37,164 bases of DNA from Roseicyclus mahoneyensis (GTDB lineage: Bacteria; Pseudomonadota; Alphaproteobacteria; Rhodobacterales; Rhodobacteraceae). The DNA lies in the NCBI RefSeq assembly GCF_003148775.1, contig NZ_QGGW01000016.1, positions 1 through 37,164 on the forward strand, in the 5' to 3' direction. A program made the translations under genes and the position numbers. How positions within the stretch are numbered: position 1 is the stretch's first letter; every line of letters begins with the position of its first letter. Shown here one piece after another: positions 9,668 to 18,296 of the stretch. The notes below the pieces were generated by a model. It saw nothing but the letters and a program-made list of their open reading frames with translations. It made no database searches and had not been told where the DNA came from.

Positions 9668-10425
9668 TCCGCCGCCTCGTGGCTGTGGGGATGGTCGTGG
9701 TCGTGATCATGTCCATGGGCATGCTCGTGCCGGTAAAGCGCCAGTGCCCCTTGGGTGCCGGTCCCGAAGAGCGCGCGGTACTCCGGGGCCGAGGCCACAT
9801 GTTCCGGCGCGCCCGCGCAGCAGACATGGCCGTTGAGACAGATCACCCGGTCGGAGGCCGCCATGACCACATGCAACTCGTGGCTGACCATCAGAACCGC
9901 GCAGCCCAGTTCGGCCCGCACCTCGGCGATGCGGCGGTAGAAGGCCGCCGATCCGGGCTGGTCCAGCCCTTGGGTTGGCTCATCCAAGATCAAGAGGTCC
10001 GGGCGGCTCAGGATCGCGCGCGCCAGAAGCACGCGCTGGAACTGGCCGCCCGACAGGTCGGCCATCTGCTGCCCGCCCAAGGCGCCTGCGCCGGCCTGAT
10101 CCAGCGCCTCGCGCGCCAGTGCGTCGGGGATGCGCGCGGGCAGGTCGAGGAAACGGCGCACGGTCAGAGGCAAGGTCGGGTCGACATGCAGCTTTTGAGG
10201 CACATAGCCGATGCGCAGGCCCGGCACGCGCGCCACCGTGCCCGTGGCCGTCCCCTGCGCCCCGATCACGACGCGCAAGAGCGTCGACTTGCCCGATCCG
10301 TTCGGCCCCACGACGGTGACAATCTCGCCGCGCTCGATCTGGAAATCCACGTCGTGCAGAACCTGCCGTCCACCAAGGCGCACGGCCACATGCGACAGGG
10401 TGACGAGACTTTTAGTGGGGCTCAT
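9664..10425 (-). CDS. znuC: Zinc ABC transporter ATPase ZnuC with histidine-rich tail
   Basis: 253 residues from ATG 10425, which overlaps the zur stop in ATGA; an earlier in-frame ATG at 10455 lies inside zur and is less likely. Walker A (GPNGSGKST), signature (LSGGQFQR), Walker B (LLILDEPTQGLD) and the switch histidine (VSHELH) are present. The C-terminus ends in about 20 residues dominated by His and Asp, a likely zinc-binding tail. It would energise ZnuB in the cytoplasmic face of the membrane. Confidence 0.93.
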   Translation of the reverse strand: MSPTKSLVTLSHVAVRLGGRQVLHDVDFQIERGEIVTVVGPNGSGKSTLLRVVIGAQGTATGTVARVPGLRIGYVPQKLHVDPTLPLTVRRFLDLPARIPDALAREALDQAGAGALGGQQMADLSGGQFQRVLLARAILSRPDLLILDEPTQGLDQPGSAAFYRRIAEVRAELGCAVLMVSHELHVVMAASDRVICLNGHVCCAGAPEHVASAPEYRALFGTGTQGALALYRHEHAHGHDHDHDHPHSHEAAE

Positions 10426-10931
10426 GTCCTGCCGTCCGCTGTGCATTTCGGGCACAGGCCCTGCGCCTCCAGCACCATGCGCGCGATGGTGAACCCTGCC
10501 GCGCGGGCGGTCTGAGACAGCGCCGCGCGGGCGGGCTCCACCGGCGCCTCGGCCACAGCACCACAGCCGGTGCAGATCAGAAAGGCCGCGTCGTGATCTT
10601 CGCCCGGATGGGTGCAGGCGGCAAAGGCGTTCAGGCCCTCGATCCGGTGCACGAACCCGTGTTTGGTCAGGAAATCGAGCGCGCGATAGGCGACCGGCGG
10701 CTGCGAGCCCAGCCCCTCCTCGCGCAGGACGTCGAGGATGTCATAGGCCCCCAGCGCACGGTGGCGCGCCAGCAAGATCTCCAGCACGCGCTTGCGCACG
10801 GGCGTCAGCTGCAGGCCTTCGGCGGCGCAGCGCTCGGCCACGGCGGCCACCGTGCCGTTGATGCAGGCGCGGTGATCATGGGTCTCGAAGCCGATCATGT
10901 CGGGGGTCTGCGGGGCGTGCTTGTCCATCAT
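10422..10931 (-). CDS. zur: Zinc uptake regulator Zur (Fur family)
   Basis: Fur-family repressor of about 169 residues: an N-terminal winged helix (LTPVRKRVLEILL, AYDILDVLREEG, PVAYRALDFLTKHGFVHRIE) and a C-terminal metal-binding domain with CTHPGEDHDAAFLICTGCG and a late CPKC pair. Its place at the head of znuCB and back to back with znuA identifies it as Zur rather than Fur. Two adjacent ATG codons (10931 and 10928) exist; AAGGA lies 3 and 6 bases before them, favouring the second slightly. Confidence 0.93.
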   Translation of the reverse strand: MMDKHAPQTPDMIGFETHDHRACINGTVAAVAERCAAEGLQLTPVRKRVLEILLARHRALGAYDILDVLREEGLGSQPPVAYRALDFLTKHGFVHRIEGLNAFAACTHPGEDHDAAFLICTGCGAVAEAPVEPARAALSQTARAAGFTIARMVLEAQGLCPKCTADGRT

Positions 10932-10944
10932 CTTTCCTTGATAT

Positions 10945-10957
10945 GTTATTCCATAAC
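10945..10957. promoter_or_regulatory. Zur box 1 (GTTAT-TCC-ATAAC)
   Basis: Perfect 5-3-5 palindrome GTTATTCCATAAC in the zur-znuA intergenic region, 14 bases upstream of the zur start. It matches the general form of alphaproteobacterial Zur operators. It should repress zur-znuCB when zinc is plentiful and may also act on znuA. Identification rests on symmetry and position, not on a binding assay. Confidence 0.75.
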
Positions 10958-10977
10958 CCCTAACAAGGCTGCGTCGC

Positions 10978-10992
10978 TGTTATGTTATCACA
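10978..10992. promoter_or_regulatory. Zur box 2 (imperfect, before znuA)
   Basis: TGTTAT-GTT-ATCACA, the same half-site as box 1 with one mismatch, ends 13 bases before the znuA ATG and just before its ribosome site. Together with box 1 it gives each divergent transcript its own operator. Confidence 0.6.
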
Positions 10993-11005
10993 TCCGAGGT
11001 TGCCC

Positions 11006-12205
11006 ATGCGCGCGAAAACCCTGACTGCCCTTCCCCTGCTGATGGCCGGCCCGGCGTTGGCCGATGTGCCCCGTGTCGCGGTCGATATCGCCCCTGTCCA
11101 TGCGCTGGTTGCGCAGGTGATGGATGGGGTTGGTACGCCCGATCTGGTGCTGCCCCCCGGCGCGTCCCCGCATGGCTATGCGATGCGCCCCTCCGAGGCG
11201 CAGGCCCTGCAGGACGCCGATCTGGTGATCTGGGTCGGGCCCGAGTTGACGCCATGGCTCGCGGGGCCGCTCGACACCATCGCGGGCGGGGCCGCCCGGC
11301 TGGACTTGCTGGAGGTCGAGGGGATTGTTCGGCTGGGCTTCCGCGAGGGCGCCACCTTCGAGGCGCATTCCCATGACGACGAGCATGCGCATGAGGCCGG
11401 GCACGAGGGCCACGGCCACGAGGACGACAATGGCGCCGAGGGGGATCACGACCATGACCATGGGGACCACGCCCACGAGGACCACGCCCACGAGGACCAC
11501 GCCCACGAGGAGCACGCCCACGAAGAGCATGCGCACGAAGAGCATGCGCACGAGGACCACGGGCACGGGGATCACGCTCACGAGGAACATGCGCATGACG
11601 ACCATGCCCATGACGACCACGGGCATGACGACCATGCCCATGACGACCATGCCCATGACGACCACGGGCATGACGACCATGCCCATGACGGCACCGATCC
11701 CCATGCCTGGCTCGACCCGGTGAATGCGGGCCTTTGGCTGGACGCCATCGCGGCGGAGTTGTCGCGTCTCGACCCGGAAAACGCGGCCGCCTACGCCGCC
11801 AACGCCATAGAGGGGCGTGCGGCGCTGGAGGTCGTGCAGGCCGGGATCGCGGCCCGGATGGAGCCCTTGTCTGGCGGGTTCATCGTATTCCACGACGCCT
11901 ATCACTATTTCGAGGCCCGCTTCGGGATCGAGGCGGCGGGCGCCATCAGCATGTCGGACGCCTCCGACCCGGGACCGGCGCGGGTGGCGGAAATCCGCGA
12001 TCTGGTCGCGGCGCAGGGCATTTCCTGCGTCTTCGTGGAACCCCAGTTCAACCGCGGCATGGTCGATGCCGTGTTCGAAGGCACCGGCGTGCGGATCAGC
12101 GTCATCGACCCGTTGGGCGTCGGGCTGGAGATCGGCGCGGGTCTGTACCCCGCGCTGCTCGACGCGATGGCCGCCTCTTTCGAGGACTGCCTCGGCCAAG
12201 GATGA
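11006..12205 (+). CDS. znuA: Zinc-binding protein ZnuA with giant His-rich loop
   Basis: 399-residue periplasmic cluster A-I solute-binding protein that captures Zn(II) for ZnuBC. ATG 11006 has GAGG 6 bases upstream and opens a clean signal peptide ending near ALAD at residue 20; the in-frame ATG at 10982 lies in the second Zur box and is rejected. Metal-site histidines appear in SPHGYAMRPS, DPHAWLDP and FHDAYHYF. Between residues about 121 and 228 sits a loop made almost only of His, Asp, Glu, Ala and Gly in short AHEDH/AHDDH-like units, much longer than in most ZnuA proteins. A terminator follows. Confidence 0.95.
   Translation: MRAKTLTALPLLMAGPALADVPRVAVDIAPVHALVAQVMDGVGTPDLVLPPGASPHGYAMRPSEAQALQDADLVIWVGPELTPWLAGPLDTIAGGAARLDLLEVEGIVRLGFREGATFEAHSHDDEHAHEAGHEGHGHEDDNGAEGDHDHDHGDHAHEDHAHEDHAHEEHAHEEHAHEEHAHEDHGHGDHAHEEHAHDDHAHDDHGHDDHAHDDHAHDDHGHDDHAHDGTDPHAWLDPVNAGLWLDAIAAELSRLDPENAAAYAANAIEGRAALEVVQAGIAARMEPLSGGFIVFHDAYHYFEARFGIEAAGAISMSDASDPGPARVAEIRDLVAAQGISCVFVEPQFNRGMVDAVFEGTGVRISVIDPLGVGLEIGAGLYPALLDAMAASFEDCLGQG
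11369..11690 (+). repeat. Short tandem repeats encoding the ZnuA His-rich loop
   Basis: About 320 bases of degenerate 15-base units (variants of CACGCCCACGAGGAC and CATGCCCATGACGAC) inside znuA. The first part uses mainly CACGAGGAC and the last part mainly CATGACGAC, suggesting two separate expansions. Such an array can change length by slippage without breaking the frame. Confidence 0.85.
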
Positions 12206-12228
12206 GGCTTGAAAAAACGAAACGATCG

Positions 12229-12257
12229 CAGGGCCTTCGGGCCCTGTTTTCTTTTTT
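12229..12257 (+). terminator. Rho-independent terminator after znuA
   Basis: Seven-base-pair stem CAGGGCC/GGCCCTG closed by a TTCG tetraloop, followed by TTTTCTTTTTT. It starts 24 bases past the znuA stop and is the clearest intrinsic terminator in the window. Confidence 0.9.
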
Positions 12258-12303
12258 CCGACGAGTCACGGGAACCGAGGTCAGGGGTGGCCGAAAGGGG
12301 GAA

Positions 12304-12378
12304 TGGTGCTGTGAGAGAGGATTGAACTCTCGACCTCTCCCTTACCAAGGGAGTGCTCTGCCACTGAGCTACCACAGC
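12304..12378 (-). tRNA. tRNA-Thr (anticodon GGT)
   Basis: Reading on the minus strand, a full cloverleaf: acceptor GCTGTGG with TCACAGC, D arm GCTCAGTGGCAGAGC, anticodon stem CTCCC/GGGAG around TTGGTAA, T arm GAGAG-TTCAATC-CTCTC, and an encoded CCA end at 12304-12306. The anticodon GGT reads ACC/ACU threonine codons. No mobile DNA is seen beside it. Confidence 0.95.
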
Positions 12379-12463
12379 ATCGTGGGCGTCCCAATAAAAG
12401 CAACGCCTGCCCTTCGCAAGCGCAATCTGGACGCCCCGGCCCATCGCGGGTAAACGCAAGGCC

Positions 12464-12643
12464 ATGGCACGGCGCGGAGCGGAAACCGACAAGGCGGCAT
12501 CGGCTGCCACATTGCGCGAGGCGCGGCTCAAGGCGGCGCTCAAGGCAAATTTGGCAAGGCGCAAGGCACAGGCGCGCGCCAAGGCGCAAGGCGGGGCCGC
12601 CGGAGACGAAACGGAACAGCCGGACGATACCGGCGAAAAGTAG
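12464..12643 (+). CDS. Small basic helical protein upstream of murA
   Basis: 59 residues, rich in Ala, Arg and Lys up to residue 42 ([20 protein letters not shown]) with an acidic end. It would form one long amphipathic helix. It ends 25 bases before murA on the same strand and has GCAAGG before its ATG. I believe similar short proteins precede murA in other Rhodobacterales, but the function is unknown. Confidence 0.65.
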   Translation: MARRGAETDKAASAATLREARLKAALKANLARRKAQARAKAQGGAAGDETEQPDDTGEK

Positions 12644-12668
12644 CACGGGCAGCGAAAGGGCAGGGGCA

Positions 12669-13940
12669 ATGGATCGGATCGTGGTGACGGGCAATGGCCC
12701 GCTTTCGGGGCAGATCCCCATAGCCGGCGCCAAGAATGCCTGCCTGACGCTGATGCCCGCGACGCTGCTCAGCGACGAGCCGCTGACGCTGACCAACGCG
12801 CCGCGGCTGAGTGACATCCGCACCATGACCACGCTGCTGCAATCGCTGGGCGCCGAGGTGTCGTCGCTGAACGGCGGGCAGGTTCTGGCGATGTCGTCGC
12901 ACGGGTTGAACAACCACACGGCCGATTACGACATCGTGCGCAAGATGCGGGCCTCGATCCTCGTGCTGGGGCCGATGCTGGCGCGCGACGGGCATGCCAT
13001 TGTGTCCTTGCCCGGCGGTTGCGCCATCGGCGCGCGGCCCGTCGACCTGCATCTCAAGGCGCTGGAGGCGATGGGGGCCGAATTGGACCTGCGCGACGGC
13101 TATGTGCATGCAAAGGTCCCCGGCGGGTTGAAAGGGGCTGTGATCGACTTTCCGATGGTCTCGGTCGGGGCCACGGAGAACGCCCTGATGGCGGCCACGC
13201 TGGCGAAGGGTACCACGGTCCTTAAAAACGCCGCGCGTGAGCCCGAGATCGTCGATCTGGCCCGCTGCCTGCGCAAGATGGGCGCCCAGATCGAGGGCGA
13301 AGGGACCTCCGAGATCACCATTCAGGGCGTCGACCGGCTGCATGGCGCGACCCACCCGGTCGTGACCGACCGGATCGAGCTGGGCACCTACATGCTGGCC
13401 CCCGCCATCGCAGGCGGCGAGGTGGAATTGCTGGGCGGTCGGATGGAGCTGGTCGCGGCCTTTGCCGAACGGCTGGACGCTGCGGGCGTGTCCGTGACCG
13501 AAACCGACAAGGGCCTCAAGGTGGCGCGCAAGAACGGCCGCGTGCGGGCGGTCGATGTCGTCACCGAACCCTTCCCCGGTTTCCCGACCGACCTGCAGGC
13601 GCAGATGATGGCGCTGCTCTGCTTTGCCGAAGGCACCTCGGTGCTGGAGGAGCGCATCTTTGAAAACCGCTTCATGCATGCCCCCGAACTGATGCGCATG
13701 GGGGCCAAGATCGACGTGCATGGCGGCACCGCCACCGTCACCGGCGTCGAGAAACTCAAGGGCGCGCCGGTGATGGCGACCGACCTGCGCGCCTCGGTCA
13801 GCCTGATCCTTGCGGGTCTGGCGGCCGAGGGCGAAACCGTGGTCAGCCGGGTCTACCACCTTGACCGCGGATATGAGCGGGTGGAGGAAAAGCTGCGCAA
13901 TGTGGGCGCAAAGATCGAGCGGGTCAGCGGCGATGGGTGA
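12669..13940 (+). CDS. murA: UDP-N-acetylglucosamine 1-carboxyvinyltransferase MurA
   Basis: 423-residue cytoplasmic enzyme that transfers enolpyruvate from PEP to UDP-GlcNAc, the first committed step of peptidoglycan synthesis. The substrate-binding Lys22-Asn23 (GAKNACL) and the active-site Cys118 within [10 protein letters not shown] are present, so it is the fosfomycin-sensitive Cys form by sequence. Later motifs [12 protein letters not shown] and [13 protein letters not shown] fit as well. Length is normal. It overlaps the next gene by 8 bases. Confidence 0.97.
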   Translation: MDRIVVTGNGPLSGQIPIAGAKNACLTLMPATLLSDEPLTLTNAPRLSDIRTMTTLLQSLGAEVSSLNGGQVLAMSSHGLNNHTADYDIVRKMRASILVLGPMLARDGHAIVSLPGGCAIGARPVDLHLKALEAMGAELDLRDGYVHAKVPGGLKGAVIDFPMVSVGATENALMAATLAKGTTVLKNAAREPEIVDLARCLRKMGAQIEGEGTSEITIQGVDRLHGATHPVVTDRIELGTYMLAPAIAGGEVELLGGRMELVAAFAERLDAAGVSVTETDKGLKVARKNGRVRAVDVVTEPFPGFPTDLQAQMMALLCFAEGTSVLEERIFENRFMHAPELMRMGAKIDVHGGTATVTGVEKLKGAPVMATDLRASVSLILAGLAAEGETVVSRVYHLDRGYERVEEKLRNVGAKIERVSGDG

Positions 13941-14397
13941 GGATGCACGCTTCGAGGATGCAGGCGGCGGTCCGGTCGCGCTTCGTGCGCTCGACTTCGA
14001 AGATCTCAAGGTGATCTCGGCCTTGGCGCAAGATGCGATCTTTCCGGTCTCCGAGATGACATGGGACCGCCGCCGCCGCCGTTTCGCGCTTTTGCTCAAC
14101 CGCTTCCGCTGGGAAGAGGTGGGCAAGGGCGGTCCGGAACGTGTGCAGGCGGTGCTGGTGATCGAGGATGCGCTGGCCGTGGCCACGCAGGGCGTCGACC
14201 GCGCGGACGCCGATCTGGTGCTGTCGATCCTTGCGCTGGACTGGACGGCGGGCGAGGACGGGACGGGGCGGATCACGCTGGTGCTGGCGGGCGATGGCGC
14301 CATCGCCGTCGATGTCGAGGCGATCGAGGTCACGCTGCGCGATGTCACACGGCCCTATGTCGCCCCTTCGGGCCAGACGCCGCATCACCCGGAATGA
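13933..14397 (+). CDS. DUF2948 family protein
   Basis: 154 residues of an alphaproteobacterial family without known function, recognised by [22 protein letters not shown], the [13 protein letters not shown] segment and the end [17 protein letters not shown]. It starts inside the end of murA (8-base overlap), so it is translated from the same message. It may act in a housekeeping process linked to the envelope, but that is only from position. Confidence 0.85.
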   Translation: MGEDARFEDAGGGPVALRALDFEDLKVISALAQDAIFPVSEMTWDRRRRRFALLLNRFRWEEVGKGGPERVQAVLVIEDALAVATQGVDRADADLVLSILALDWTAGEDGTGRITLVLAGDGAIAVDVEAIEVTLRDVTRPYVAPSGQTPHHPE

Positions 14398-14446
14398 TGC
14401 AAGCCGGGGCAACCGTGATCGTGATCTGCGCGGGGATGGCACAGCC

Positions 14447-14944
14447 ATGACGATCCGTCGCCTCGATCCGTCGGATTGGGCGCGGTTCCGCGAGATAAGG
14501 CTCGATATGCTGCGCGCCGCGCCGCGCGCCTTCGGTGCCACCCAGTCCGAATGGGCCGCCAAGCCCGAGCGCGAGATCCGCGACTGGCTGAGCAAGGTCC
14601 ACACGATTGCGGTGTTCGACGGGCCGCGCCTCCTTGGCACGGCCGGGTTCCAGCGCCGGCCCGGCAGCCGCAACACCCACAGGGGCGAGGTCGTCGCCGT
14701 CTACCTGCGCCCCGAGGCGCGCGGACAGGGGCACGCCGCCCGCCTTTTCGCCGCCTTGGCCGTGGCCGCCCGAGGTGAGGGTCTGCTGCAGTTGGAGCTT
14801 GAGGTCGCCGACTGGAACGCGGCCGCCATCGCCAGCTATGCCCGCGCGGGATTCGTGCAGGTGGGCAAGATGCCGCGCGCGATGCAGGACGGCGCGCGAT
14901 TTACCGACACGCTGGTGATGGTCCTTGCGCTTGATGCGGGCTGA
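14447..14944 (+). CDS. GNAT-family N-acetyltransferase
   Basis: 165 residues with a GNAT fold: acetyl-CoA-binding loop in VVAVYLRPEARGQGHAARLF and the C-terminal NAAAIASYARAGFVQVG helix and strand. Substrate unknown. ATG 14447 lies 49 bases after the DUF2948 stop on the same strand. Resembles small-molecule or protein N-terminal acetylases in general form only. Confidence 0.85.
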   Translation: MTIRRLDPSDWARFREIRLDMLRAAPRAFGATQSEWAAKPEREIRDWLSKVHTIAVFDGPRLLGTAGFQRRPGSRNTHRGEVVAVYLRPEARGQGHAARLFAALAVAARGEGLLQLELEVADWNAAAIASYARAGFVQVGKMPRAMQDGARFTDTLVMVLALDAG

Positions 14945-15032
14945 TCCGCGGCGTGTTGCGCGCTTGAGGCCGCGCGCCCCGCGCGCTATCTGGCCTCGAC
15001 CTGACGACGGTCCGTAGAAGGCGAACCCCCTG

Positions 15033-16358
15033 ATGCCCCAGTTCCTTGACAGCCGCGACGCCGATTTCGAACCCCGGTTCCGCGCCCTGCTGGAGATGAA
15101 GCGCGAGGATGCGCCCGAGGTTGATGACGCGGTGGCCGCCATCATCGCCGATGTCCGCAGGCGCGGTGATGCCGCCGTGATCGAGCTGACCGAGCGGTTC
15201 GACCATCTGGCCCTCACGCCCGAGACGCTGGCCTTCAGCGCGGGCGAGATCGCGCAGGCCATCGAAAAGGTGCCCGCCATCGAGCGTGCGGCGCTGGAAC
15301 GGGCCGCCGCACGCATTCGCGCCTATCACATCCGCCAGCGGCCCGAGGATGCGCACTGGACCGATCCGGAGGGCGCAAGCTTGGGCTGGCGCTGGACGGC
15401 CGTGGATGCTGCGGGGCTGTATGTGCCGGGCGGTCGCGCCTCCTACCCGTCGAGCGTGTTGATGAACGCGATTCCGGCGCAAGTGGCGGGCGTGAAACGG
15501 CTGGTGATGTGCGCGCCCACGCCCGAGGGCGTGTCGAACCCGCTGGTCCTTCTGGCCGCCCACCTGTCGGGGATCGAGACGGTCTACCGTATCGGCGGCG
15601 CGCAGGCCGTCGCCGCCATGGCTTACGGCACGCAGACCATCGCGCCCGTCGACAAGATCACCGGGCCGGGCAACGCCTATGTGGCCGCCGCCAAGCGCCG
15701 CGTTTTCGGCAAGGTCGGCATCGACATGATCGCGGGCCCGTCGGAAATTCTTGTCATCGCGGACAGGGACAACGACCCCGACTGGATCGCGCTCGACCTT
15801 CTGTCTCAGGCCGAACATGACGAAAGCGCGCAATCCATCTTGATCACCGATGACGCCGCTTTTGGCCGCGCCGTCGCCGCCGCCGTCGACAAGCGCCTCG
15901 AGACGCTGGAGCGTCGTGCCATCGCGGGTGCCAGCTGGCGCGACTACGGGGCCGTCATCACCGTGCGCGACCTGAGCGAGGCGGCAGGGCTGTCGGACCG
16001 CATCGCCCCCGAGCACCTCGAGCTTTGCGTCGCTGACCCGGTGGGCTTGAGCGAACAGATCACCCATGCCGGTGCGATCTTTCTTGGACAGTGGACGCCC
16101 GAGGCGATCGGCGATTACATCGGCGGGCCGAACCACGTCTTGCCCACGGCGCGCTCGGCCCGGTTTTCCAGTGGGCTTTCGGTTCTGGATTTCATGAAAC
16201 GGACGACACTGGCCCGGATGACCCCCACGGCCCTCAAGGCCATAGGTCCCGCGGCGCAAACGCTGGCCATCTCGGAAAGCCTCGAGGCGCATGGCCTGTC
16301 GGTGCGCGCGCGCCTTGACCGGCTGAACCGCGCCGAGGACCGGGAGGGCGAGGCATGA
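15033..16358 (+). CDS. hisD: Histidinol dehydrogenase HisD
   Basis: 441-residue zinc enzyme oxidising L-histidinol to histidine with NAD, the last step of histidine synthesis. It shows the family blocks YVPGGRASYPSSVLMNAIPA, DKITGPGNAYVAAAKR, AGPSEILVIAD, the zinc and catalytic segment LLSQAEHDESAQS, IAPEHLEL, and YIGGPNHVLPT. Full length. It overlaps the UPF0262 gene by 4 bases (ATGA) and leads a tightly packed run of six genes. Confidence 0.97.
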   Translation: MPQFLDSRDADFEPRFRALLEMKREDAPEVDDAVAAIIADVRRRGDAAVIELTERFDHLALTPETLAFSAGEIAQAIEKVPAIERAALERAAARIRAYHIRQRPEDAHWTDPEGASLGWRWTAVDAAGLYVPGGRASYPSSVLMNAIPAQVAGVKRLVMCAPTPEGVSNPLVLLAAHLSGIETVYRIGGAQAVAAMAYGTQTIAPVDKITGPGNAYVAAAKRRVFGKVGIDMIAGPSEILVIADRDNDPDWIALDLLSQAEHDESAQSILITDDAAFGRAVAAAVDKRLETLERRAIAGASWRDYGAVITVRDLSEAAGLSDRIAPEHLELCVADPVGLSEQITHAGAIFLGQWTPEAIGDYIGGPNHVLPTARSARFSSGLSVLDFMKRTTLARMTPTALKAIGPAAQTLAISESLEAHGLSVRARLDRLNRAEDREGEA

Positions 16359-16837
16359 GCATGCAGATCACCCATATCGAAATCGACATGGAGGGGATGC
16401 CGCCCCCCACACCCGAGATCGAACAGGAACGCCGCGTCGCCATCTTCGACCTGCTGGAGGACAATTCCTTTGTGCTGCCCGCCCGCGAGGACCGCAGCGT
16501 GCCGCCCGGACCCTATCATCTGACTCTGGCGATCCGCGAAAAGCGGCTGGTTTTCGACGTCAACACCGAGGATGCGCAGGACGCGGCCGAGTTTCACCTC
16601 TCGCTGTCTCCCTTCCGGCAGGTGGTCAAGGATTACTGGCAGATCTGCGAAAGCTACTACAAGGCGGTGAAAAACCTGCCGCCCAGCCAGATCGAGGCGA
16701 TCGACATGGCCCGGCGCGGCATCCACAACGAGGGTGCGCGCATCTTGCAAGAACGGCTCGACGGCAAGGCCAGTGTCGACACCGACACCGCGCGGCGCCT
16801 CTTCACGCTGATCTGTGTCTTGCATTTCGGGGCCTGA
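16355..16837 (+). CDS. UPF0262 family protein
   Basis: 160 residues of a family found beside hisD in many alphaproteobacteria; function not known. Recognised by HLTLAIREKRLVFDV, the PFRQVVKDYWQICESYYKAV segment and the IEAIDMARRGIHNEGARIL region. Starts in the hisD stop (ATGA), which implies translational coupling. Confidence 0.9.
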   Translation: MSMQITHIEIDMEGMPPPTPEIEQERRVAIFDLLEDNSFVLPAREDRSVPPGPYHLTLAIREKRLVFDVNTEDAQDAAEFHLSLSPFRQVVKDYWQICESYYKAVKNLPPSQIEAIDMARRGIHNEGARILQERLDGKASVDTDTARRLFTLICVLHFGA

Positions 16838-16847
16838 GGGGGAGGGT

Positions 16848-17318
16848 GTGACCGGCGATTTTCCCTCCTCGGTGCTGTTTTGTTGCGATCACAATGCGAC
16901 GCGCTCCCCCATGGCCGAGGGGTTGATGAAGAAATTCTACGGCCACAGCGCCTATGTGCAGTCGGCGGGCGTCAAGAACGATCTCGAGATCGACGGCTTC
17001 GCCGTGACCGTGTGCCACGAACTGGGGGTGGAGCTGCAACGTCACCGGGTGCGCAGTTTCGACGACATGCACCAATGGGGCGACGACCTGTCGGGTTTCG
17101 ACCTCATCGTTGCACTGTCGCCGGCCAGTCAGCGCCGGGCACTGGACCTGACGCGGCATTTCCATCTTGATGTGGAATACTGGCCCATCCTCGATCCCAC
17201 CGGTCTTGGCGAGACGCGCGAGGCGAAACTGGCCAGCTACCGGCAAGCCCGCGACCAGATCATCGAGCGGATGACCGCCCGCTTTGGCCCGCCCATTCAA
17301 GGAGATGACCATGGATGA
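16848..17318 (+). CDS. Low-molecular-weight phosphotyrosine phosphatase-like protein
   Basis: 156 residues from GTG 16848, with GGGGGAGG directly upstream; an earlier TTG start would sit inside the UPF0262 gene. The phosphate loop CDHNATRS (C-x5-R-S) near residue 12-19 follows a beta strand, and a conserved acid in PILDPTG stands where the catalytic Asp loop is expected. Relatives act on phosphotyrosine or arsenate; this branch beside hisD has no proven substrate. It overlaps the next gene by 8 bases. Confidence 0.85.
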   Translation: MTGDFPSSVLFCCDHNATRSPMAEGLMKKFYGHSAYVQSAGVKNDLEIDGFAVTVCHELGVELQRHRVRSFDDMHQWGDDLSGFDLIVALSPASQRRALDLTRHFHLDVEYWPILDPTGLGETREAKLASYRQARDQIIERMTARFGPPIQGDDHG

Positions 17319-17715
17319 CACCCCCGCCCTTGTTGCCCGCTATTACGCCGCCTTCAACGCGGGTGATGCGGATGGCATGATCGCCTGTCTGGCGCCTGAC
17401 GTGGCCCATCACGTGAACGAGGGGCAGATCAGGCGCGGCGCCATCGCCTTTCGCGCCTTTTGCGATCACATGGCGCGCTGCTACTCCGAACGGCTGGAGG
17501 ATATCGTCATCATGGCGACCCCTGACGGCACGCGGGCGGCCGCCGAGTTTACCGTCCACGGCAGCTATCTCGTCACCGAAAAGGGCCTGCCCGAGGCGCG
17601 CGGGCAATCCTACACGCTGCCCGCCGGCGGTTTCTTCACCGTCCGCGACGGCCAAATCGCCCGCATCGTGACCTATTACAACCTTGCCGATTGGGTGGCG
17701 CAGGTCTCGAGATGA
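17311..17715 (+). CDS. SnoaL/NTF2-like protein
   Basis: 134 residues with the cone-shaped NTF2 fold pattern: RYYAAFNAGDADGMIACLAPDVAHHVNEG at the front and a closing VRDGQIARIVTYYNLADW. Known relatives are small isomerases, cyclases or binding proteins; no catalytic set can be assigned here. AAGGAG at 17299-17304 is 6 bases from ATG 17311, which decides against the ATG at 17305. Confidence 0.85.
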   Translation: MDDTPALVARYYAAFNAGDADGMIACLAPDVAHHVNEGQIRRGAIAFRAFCDHMARCYSERLEDIVIMATPDGTRAAAEFTVHGSYLVTEKGLPEARGQSYTLPAGGFFTVRDGQIARIVTYYNLADWVAQVSR

Positions 17716-18296
17716 GCCTGACCATCCGCGAATATCGCGGCGCGCAGATCGCCGACATGGTCGAGCCCTTCGCCTGTCTGCGGATGACCGTGTTCCGCGA
17801 CTGGCCCTATCTCTACGATGGCGATCTGGACTACGAGCGCCGCTATCTGGCCGATTATGCGCACTCCGACAGCCTTCTGGTCGCGGCCTTCGACGGTGAC
17901 AGGCTTGTGGGCGGCTCGACAGGCTTGCCGTTATCCGATCACTCCGAGGTTGCAGCGGATCTGGCGACAGCGCTGCCGTTTGACGTGAATAACGTCTACT
18001 ACTGCGCTGAATCTGTTATGCTTGAATCGGGCAGAGGACAGGGCGTCTATCGCAGGTTCTTCGCCCTTCGGGAGGCGCATGCCAAGTCGCTTGGTTGCAC
18101 TTATGCAATATTCTGCGCTGTCATCCGGCCCGACGATCATCCCTTGCGCCCGATGGAAGCACAGACCCTCGATCCGGTCTGGCGCCACTTCGGCTACGCG
18201 CCGCTGGACGGTGTGACGACCACGATCCGGTGGCGCGACATCGGCGAGACGGCAGAGACCGCCAAGCCCCTTCAGGTCTGGATCAAGCCCCTATGA
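17712..18296 (+). CDS. GNAT-family acetyltransferase
   Basis: 194 residues, starting in the SnoaL-like stop (ATGA) and ending in the nitrilase-like start (ATGA). The pattern FDGDRLVGGSTGLPL, then a long ESVMLESGRGQGVYRRFFALREAHAKSLG with a GRGQG acetyl-CoA loop, fits GNAT. Bases about 17930-18020 are visibly more AT-rich than the flanks. Coupling to the nitrilase-like gene suggests a shared small-molecule substrate (inference). Confidence 0.82.
   Translation: MSLTIREYRGAQIADMVEPFACLRMTVFRDWPYLYDGDLDYERRYLADYAHSDSLLVAAFDGDRLVGGSTGLPLSDHSEVAADLATALPFDVNNVYYCAESVMLESGRGQGVYRRFFALREAHAKSLGCTYAIFCAVIRPDDHPLRPMEAQTLDPVWRHFGYAPLDGVTTTIRWRDIGETAETAKPLQVWIKPL

Noticed and set aside
11369-11690. Non-coding satellite repeat
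   Set aside because: The units are in frame and encode the His-rich loop of ZnuA.
12304-12378. tRNA-Thr as a second island border
   Set aside because: Core genes flank it on both sides and no mobile genes or composition change are present.
12540-14348. 602-codon frame antisense to murA
   Set aside because: Shadow of murA; no recognisable protein features.
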